Assembly: GCA_038025085.1 (NCBI GenBank)
Contig: CM076146.1
Coordinates: 24,684,501 to 24,748,500, forward strand
Direction of reading: 5' to 3'
Origin: Tetragonia tetragonoides
Lineage: Eukaryota > Streptophyta > Magnoliopsida > Caryophyllales > Aizoaceae
Length of the DNA stretch: 64,000 nt
Part shown: piece by piece, positions 57,937-64,000 of the stretch
Layout: every line of letters starts with the position of its first letter
Position numbering within the stretch: the first letter of the stretch is position 1
Notes under the pieces: model-generated
Told to the model about the DNA's origin: nothing
Seen by the model: the letters and a program-made list of their open reading frames with translations, nothing else
The model's database searches: none
Position numbers and translations under genes: made by a program

Positions 57937-59600
57937 TTACACCCCTTCAATCTGATCGGGAGGTTTCACGGACAGATTGGACTTAAGGAATAAAAATTGT
58001 TGAGAAGACAACCCCTTAGTAAAAATATCCGCCAATTGTAACTTAGTAGGAACATACTTAACAGTCAAAGCACCCTTAGTAACCTGTTCACGAACAAAAT
58101 GATAATCCACAGCAATGTGTTTGCTGCGGTCATGAAGAGCTGGATTAGCCGTCATGTATGTTGCACTAATGTTATCACAAAGAACCTGCACAGGAGGACG
58201 GAGGAAGAGACCAATTTCTGCAAGAAGATGGCGCATAAACATTGTCTCAGCTACAGTATAGGCAACGGCCCGATACTCAGCCTCAGTAGATGAGCGGGAG
58301 ACAGTGGGTTGTTTCTTTGATCGCCAGGACACAAGATTAGGGCCTAAAAACACGGCAAAGCCTGTGGTAGAGCGGCGACTGTCAGGACAGCCGACCCAAT
58401 TCGCATCTGAGTATGCAAGCAAACACCGAGGCGTAGCAGAAGTCGCTAGGCACAAGCCATGATCAGATGTGCCAACCAGATACCTGAAAATACGCTTAAC
58501 AGCAACAAGGTGAGCAGTGCGGGGAGCATGCATGAATTGAGAAACCATATTTACTGCAAAAGCAATGTCAGGTCGAGTTAGGGTCAAGTACTGCAGCGCA
58601 CCAACCATACTACGATACTCAGTAGGGTCAGCAAGCAATTCCCCATCTGATAAAGATAACGTGGTCCGAGAAACAATTGGGGTGCGAACAGATTTCAAAG
58701 TATGTGAGTGGAATTTATGCAGCAAATCGGAAACATACTTATGTTGAGATAAAAATAAACCCTTAGAAGTTCGCACCGCCTGAACCCCCAGAAAGTAGTG
58801 TAAATCACCCAAGTCTTTCATGGCAAAGGTTGTGCTAAGCCTAGTAATTAATAAAGATAAAAGACTTGGAGAATTACCTGTAAGAATGATATCATCGACA
58901 TACAGCACAAGAATAATAAGATGAGGACCCGACCGAAAAATAAACATGGAAGCATCACATCTGCTGCATGTAAAGCCTAGAGTGGCCAGAAAAGAATTGA
59001 AATGATGATACCAGGCACGAGGGGACTGTTTCAGGCCATAGATGGATCGACGAAGAAAACGACATATATGATTAGGATATTGGGGATGAACAAAACCAGG
59101 AGGTTGCTGCATGTAAACCTCCTCTTCTAAAAACCCATGCAAAAAGGCGTTCTTAACATCAAGTTGTCTAACCACCCAATTAAACGAAATAGCAAGAGAC
59201 AGAATAAGACGGACAATAGTAGGTTTGACAACAGGGCTAAACGTATCATGAAAATCAATACTTGCCAACTGGTGAAAGCCACGTGCAACCAGACGAGCCT
59301 TCGGTCGCTCAACAGTACCATCTGCTTTGTATTTAGTCTTGTAGACCCACTTACAACCAATCAAGTTGATGTCATTGCGAGCGGGAACCAAATCCCATGT
59401 TTTGTTTTCAATAAGAGCATTAAATTCATCTGCCATAGCCTAACGCCACTTAGGATCTTTGTTGGCTTGAGTGAACGTGGTTGGTTCAACCTCAGTACCT
59501 AAGGTGTTCAAGTTTAACATGATCCTAGGTTTGACAATACCGAGTTTGCATATGATGCGGAGGTCGAGGCGCGGGCTGACTAGGGACTATTGAAGACACT
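57937..59600 (-). pseudogene. Copia RT-RNase H fragment
   Basis: A 499-codon open frame (57937-59436) covers nearly all of reverse transcriptase (WDLVPARND, GCKWVYK, QLDVKNAFLHG, YVDDII) and RNase H (SDANWVGCPDSRRSTTG, ADIFTKG). Upstream the same frame meets a TAG at WR*AM (probably from CAG). Before that, a frameshift separates it from the linker PPHHMQTR. The palm and RNase H motifs look intact, but the protein lacks the rest of pol. Confidence 0.88.
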
Positions 59601-59712
59601 GGACCCCCAACAAGAGCACCAGAGGTGCTGGACAGGCTTTTGGTTTACAACAAATCAAGGTTCTTGTGACAGAAAATGACAATAAAATTGACAGAAAATG
59701 ACCCAACCTAGT

Positions 59713-60209
59713 TCAATAACTGAATTTGTAACTGACCTTTACAATGTGGAGAAGTTCGCCTTTGTCATCATTTGGAAAAGCTCTCCAATCAGTGAAAGCC
59801 ATGGAGCATACGGTAGGATTTCTGGCAATTGTTCCCAAAAAGTGAGCAAGTTCAGAGCGTTCACCACCAATGGGTTGCCACAATTTGTTCCAGTCAACAA
59901 CTATCTTTCTCCCCTTCGGTAAATTCCAAATGTGAGTCATCAAAGTAGGGCCTCTAGTTTTCTTGGTTAGGGTTTCAGAACCTAAATCAAGAGCAACAAC
60001 CAAACATAAATACACTAATGAGAATTCAAAATGAATCAAGAGAATTGCAAGTGTAAGGCAGCACCGTTATCAAAATCATCATGGAAATCATCATCAGAAT
60101 GAATCTCGGGCATGGAAAATCCAGTAGCTTCAGGTGGTGATTGAGCATCCGGAATATCCTCACTTTCAGGTTGAACATCTACAGTTCGTGGCCTCTTCCT
60201 TCTGCCCAT
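59713..60209 (-). CDS. Second CACTA protein (Transposase_23/24-like)
   Basis: Two minus-strand exons, 60065-60209 (ATG at 60207-60209, MGRRKRPRTVDVQ, acidic end) and 59713-59981, join through a GT-AG intron at DNG|SETLTKK. The second exon has TRGPTLMTHIW, WNKLWQPIGGERSELAHFLG and WRAFPNDDKGE. These fit the plant Ptta/En/Spm transposase family that accompanies TNP2 in CACTA elements. Both exons are open. The C-terminus seems short and sits next to the truncation point, so it may be incomplete. Confidence 0.7.
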
Positions 60210-60351
60210 AGTAGCCTGCAAAACAAAGATAAATTAAAGAGGCACTGATAACACTATTATATGAGACAGAATAAAGTGACAGAATGTGACCGAACCTAGT
60301 ACACCAGTTCAATAACAATTCAATAGACATGCAATGAAGTGCTAAAAAAAC

Positions 60352-62507
60352 CTATTCTTCATCAGTGTCTTGAACATGGTCATCATCTACGAATGTCCCT
60401 TCGACAGCAATTGTCGAAGAATTGCTATCAATGTCCCCGTCTATAGCTCCTTGCACACCAACCATACGAGATTCATCACTAGACAAAAACGCATCTTGGA
60501 AATCAGCATGTCCTAAATCATATATCCCTAGGTTTCATAGGTATAGGGACAAACCACTGAGGTTCTCTACGATCTTGTACGTATATCACCTGCTGAACTT
60601 GAGATGGAAACACAAACGGCTCATCACTCACTTTATCACCAACATGAATCAAATGATCAAAATTGACCAATGTATACCCTAACCCATCTCTTTTTATTCC
60701 TCTCCCTCGGGTCACATCAACCCAATCACATTTAAACAATACAACCTTGAAATCCCCATAATAATTTATTTCTATGATATCAACAACCCGACCATAATAG
60801 ACCACATCATCATGTATTGGTCTTGTATCACTAGAAATCGAATAACTTGATGTCTTTGCAACAACCATAACCCCACTGTTTTGGGTAGTCTTGTCCGTTT
60901 CATAACTTTTGGTCCTAAATCGATATCCAGAACATACATCAAAAGCCTGAAATCTCCTTCCAATCTGATTTGGACCTCGAGCTAATGACTTAATATCATT
61001 TGTGATCCGCTCATCATTTGCATTTTCAGGGTTTTTCACATATTCCTTCAGCCACTCACTAAACCCCTCACTATGCAACTTATCTTTTTCACGTTGCAGT
61101 GGACGTCTCCTACGCATAATCCTATCAATGTGAGCCTTGTGCTCGCTGCACATAAGCAAAAAGATTTAGCTTTCTAATATTAAATTCAGATTTGCAAATA
61201 CATACTAGAAAAGAATTCAAGAGCAATTTACTAACGTCTTGAGTAAATTCAGATTTGCATCTTCACAATTGAAGAGAACATATCGATGCGCTTGCTTCCA
61301 CATCTTCTCATCCATCTTAAATCCTTGGATGCTCCCATATGGCTTCCCTTTGGGAGAAAGCAGATTTGACTCATTATCTTCGGTTTCAATATTACCAGCA
61401 TTATTTCGAGTATGATTTTTTGGCTCAACCCCTTCTAAATATCTAGAGCAGAATGTAAGACATTCTTCAGCAAGATATGATTCTGCTATTGAACCTTCAG
61501 GGCGGGCTGGATTACGTACGTATGATTTGAAAGTTTTCAAACACCTAGCACAAGTGAAAAGTTTGTATGTTTTATCGTAAGTAAGCAACATATCTTATGA
61601 TCATTTAAACTTTAATAGAAAGCATTTTAAAAAAAAAGGATTATTACCTCTCAATTGGAAACATCCATCTATAGTGTACTGGTCCTCCAATTTTAGCCTG
61701 GTGTGCCAAATGACTAACCAAATGCACTGAAATTGTGAAAAAGGATGGTACAAAAATCTTTTCCAAAGCTCTAAGAACTCTTGCAGTCTTTCTATCCAAT
61801 AGCTCAAGCTCATGAGTGTAAAGGGTTTTTCCACACAATACTCGAAATATGCTACAAAATTCAACCAACACTGAGGAGACCTTTTCATCTAAATTTCCTC
61901 TCAAAGCAACCGGAAGTAAAAATTGCATAAGGACATGGCAATCATGGCTTTTAAGGCCAGACAATGAGCGGTGCTTCTGAACACAACGTGATATATTAGA
62001 TGCATATCCATCGGGAAATTTCACATTTTCCAACACTTCAAGGAAGACCTTTTTGCCTTCGGCTCCCATGGTGAAGCAAGCTGGGGGCAAATATATTCTT
62101 CCTGATCCAGCACGTCGTTGAGGCCATAACTTCTTCCTTATTTTCAGTTTCTTAAGGTCGCGACGAGCTTGTAAATTATCCTTTGATTTTGAAAGAATGT
62201 TTAAGAAGGTATAAATAATGTTATCACAAACATTTTTTGATATATGCATCACATCAAGATTATGACGTAATAGATTATGTTTCCGGTAAGGAAGTTCAAA
62301 AAATATGCTCTCTTTTTTCCATGTATTTTCTGGAACCCCAATTGCAGGACCGGGCAATTTACCCAAGGAGAATTCAATATCTTTCAATTGTTCAAGCACT
62401 TCACAACCAGATGGTGTTTCAGAAGCAGTAATGTCATCGATGAAGCGTTGGTGACCCATAAAGCAATACTTACTACCATGTTGCAATCTCAAAGAGCAAG
62501 TATTCAT
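60352..62507 (-). pseudogene. TNP2-like CACTA transposase, N-terminally truncated
   Basis: Minus-strand exons are about 61648-62507, 61236-61544 and 60518-61145, with GT-AG junctions that keep phase. The first exon starts with only the tail of the Transposase_21 domain (ELPYRKHNLLRHNLDVMHI), then DUF4218 (SHDCHVLMQFLLPVALRG; HYRWMFPIER). The second has KSYVRNPARPEGSIAESY. The third holds DUF4216 (VVYYGRVVDIIEINY, then VLFKCDWVD). The frame ends MKPRDI*, where a probable 2-nt loss in an AT run hides a further tail reading YDLGHADFQDAF in another frame to 60352. Most of the catalytic N-terminus is absent, so the copy cannot transpose alone. Confidence 0.82.
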
Positions 62508-63504
62508 TTGGCAAGAAGGACATTCCTCAAAACTGAGTTCCTCTCATAATTCCTCACTGATTGCTTAACATATAGAGGCAACATAAATTATCAAAAACCA
62601 GACCTGTCAAATTTTTTAGGGTATATATAGGCAACATAAATTCGCAAAATAATCAATTAGAACACACTAGCTTTGCTAAACCCTAACAATTTGTGAACAT
62701 TCAAATATATAGCAAATCACTCAATTTTGCTAAACCCTAACAATTTGTGAACAATCAAATATATAAGCAAATCACTCAATTTTGCTAAACCCTAACAACT
62801 CGAAGAATGAAACCATGGCAAATTACTGAATAATCAAAGAGATAGAGAGCTTTGTACCTATTTTTTGGTTTGAGAATGAAAGCGTTGAACAATGGTGATG
62901 AGGAGAGAGACAACTTTGAGTAATTGCGAGAGGAGAGAGAACACTCAATCAATGAGTTAGAAATCTTCGAATCTTCAATGGAGCTTCGAATTTCCGAGCA
63001 ATTTTGCAAGTTATAGGCAATTCCCCCAATTTTACTAAACCGTAAAACTGACACAATGGTGAGAGAGAGTGAGAGAGAGTGTGAAATGGCGGTGAGAGAG
63101 AGAGAGAGAGTGTGGAGGAGAGAGAAAGTAACTTGGCGAGATCTACTTCTCGAATGGCAAATTGAAACTAGCTCTTCATCTTCAATGGAGGTTCTTCCAT
63201 GGAGAGAGAAAATAGTATGAGAGAGAAAAAAACAAGAATTTTTGGTTAGTACTGTAGTTGGATTGTTTGAACGTGTTTTGTTCTTTTTGTTTTGCTGTTT
63301 TCTTTTCTTTTTTTTTTTTTTCTTTTGAAAGGTTTCGTTTTCATTTTTTAAGTGAGGAAATGTTGGTTTTGGTGGCATTTATTAGTAGCGTTAATACAAT
63401 TGCCGCCAGAACTCCTTTCTTTTCTAAGTAGCGTGTTACTTCTCGTGGCATTTGTCATATATGCCGCTAAATAAATGCCACTAGAGCCTGCAGATGTTGT
63501 AGTG

Positions 63505-63652
63505 TGTTTTGGTCTCTTGAATCGGGCTTCTTTTTCCTAATTACATACTGCCAGATATTCCTTAGCTCCTCCATCGTGACAGGCTTGACCAAATAGTCAC
63601 AGGCTCCATGGGTAATTCCCTTCATAACCATTTTGGTATCACCATTTGTATA
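63505..63652 (-). pseudogene. Type-B response regulator (ARR) receiver-domain exon, cut by the CACTA end
   Basis: The minus strand reads [23 protein letters not shown], then [22 protein letters not shown], the last third of the receiver domain of type-B cytokinin response regulators. The DYLVKP lysine, the conserved receiver Lys, is present. The frame ends directly at the CACTA terminus (63504). The upstream side (VYT before NGDTK) lacks the usual context, and earlier receiver exons would lie beyond the window. No downstream exons (GARP domain) seen. Confidence 0.8.
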
Positions 63653-63655
63653 GAC

Positions 63656-64000
63656 CCGTAGAGATCAAAGATGCACTTCTTTAGCACAGGAAAATAGGGT
63701 AATAAACCACCTTGACAATGAAATTTATCCGTCCAAATGGAATTCGTTGAAATTAAGTTTTTAAGAAAAGAAGGGTTAGAGAAATCCATCTTTTATTTTT
63801 CACTTCCTTAACAGACTTCCACCAGTGGAAACACAACTTCCCAAATTAACCAAATTAATTGATCCATTCGCATTACGGAATGTACATGTGTTACATTTCT
63901 ATAAATGCTAAAGGTCCGTTTGGCCTACCTTCTACCAACTTCTCCTTCTCCTTCTCCTTCTAAATTTGTTCTTGCTCACCCCCTTTTTATCCACTTCCCC
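63656..64000. other. Window end
   Basis: No exon recognised. Near 63911 GGTCCGTTTGGCCTACC followed by TTCTCC repeats resembles the start of a MITE. Confidence 0.35.

Larger units (their letters stand above)
57640..59640 (-). mobile_element. Truncated Ty1/copia element
   Basis: The minus-strand pol end is followed at 57941 by TGTAATAGGG after an AAGGGG tract, which looks like the start of a 3' LTR. Its far end was not determined. On the other side pol is cut off near 59640, where CACTA-derived sequence begins. No 5' LTR, gag, protease or integrase core is present. Confidence 0.75.
59690..63504 (-). mobile_element. CACTA (En/Spm) element, 5' terminus present, 3' end missing
   Basis: The minus-strand 5' end CACTACAACATCTGCAGGCT lies at 63504 and below. 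Subterminal GTGGCATTTATT/GCGGC repeats follow to about 63370, then a GA-rich leader. Downstream are a TNP2-like gene and a second transposase-like gene. The other CACTA end is not found; the element is cut near 59690 at the junction with the copia fragment. Confidence 0.85.

Noticed and set aside
62785..63378. 197-codon minus-strand frame in the CACTA 5' region
   Set aside because: Made of poly-A and GAGA runs (Lys and Ser-Leu repeats); no domain, likely leader sequence.

Overview
This window looks like nuclear DNA of a flowering plant, most likely a eudicot. It is AT-rich with isolated intron-containing genes of plant families: a universal stress protein, a CC-NB-LRR, an S1/P1 nuclease, a VQ protein and a type-B response regulator exon. 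Between them lie dense layers of plant transposons: Ty3/gypsy, Ty1/copia, LINE, SINE, CACTA, hAT, Harbinger-, Mutator- and Stowaway-type elements, and Helitron ends. I cannot name the species from sequence alone.

Layout. 1-2.7 kb: 3' part of a decayed chromodomain Ty3/gypsy element with its 3' LTR. 3.1-7.8 kb (minus): an apparently intact four-exon universal stress protein gene. 8-12.1 kb: microsatellites, foldback elements and a poly-A retroposon with target duplications. 12.1-15.4 kb: no gene seen, then a LINE tail. 15.5-18.6 kb (minus): a single-exon CC-NB-LRR gene interrupted by one in-frame stop. 20.1-28.4 kb (minus): a nine-exon S1/P1 nuclease gene carrying a premature stop. A young Ty3/gypsy element with LTRs that look identical sits in its intron 5; that element has one uninterrupted Gag-Pol frame but lacks the protease domain. 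29.5-34.9 kb: an old, internally rearranged short-LTR Ty1/copia element. 35-41.9 kb: SINEs, a LINE tail, a palindromic segment and nested inverted-repeat elements. 42.2-43.0 kb (plus): an intact membrane-anchored acidic protein of unknown function. 43.5-52.2 kb: Stowaway-, Helitron-, hAT- and Harbinger-type elements. 53.1-53.5 kb (minus): an intact VQ-motif gene. 55.5-57.9 kb: hAT element, retroposon copy, tandem repeat, MITE. 57.9-59.6 kb (minus): truncated Ty1/copia pol. 59.7-63.5 kb (minus): 5' part of a CACTA element encoding a TNP2-like and a second transposase-like protein; its terminus lies inside a type-B response-regulator exon at 63.5-63.65 kb.

Four protein genes look real: the stress protein, the acidic membrane protein and the VQ protein (all intact), and the NB-LRR, which may still give a truncated CC-NB product. 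The nuclease and response-regulator genes look broken. Plant nuclear genes are independent units, so no operon logic applies. The strongest leads are the protease-less but recently inserted Gag-Pol element, the duplicated and inverted polyprotein segments in the copia element, a roughly 600-bp poly-A retroposon family without visible Pol III boxes (two copies), and several transposon insertions resolved to exact target duplications.
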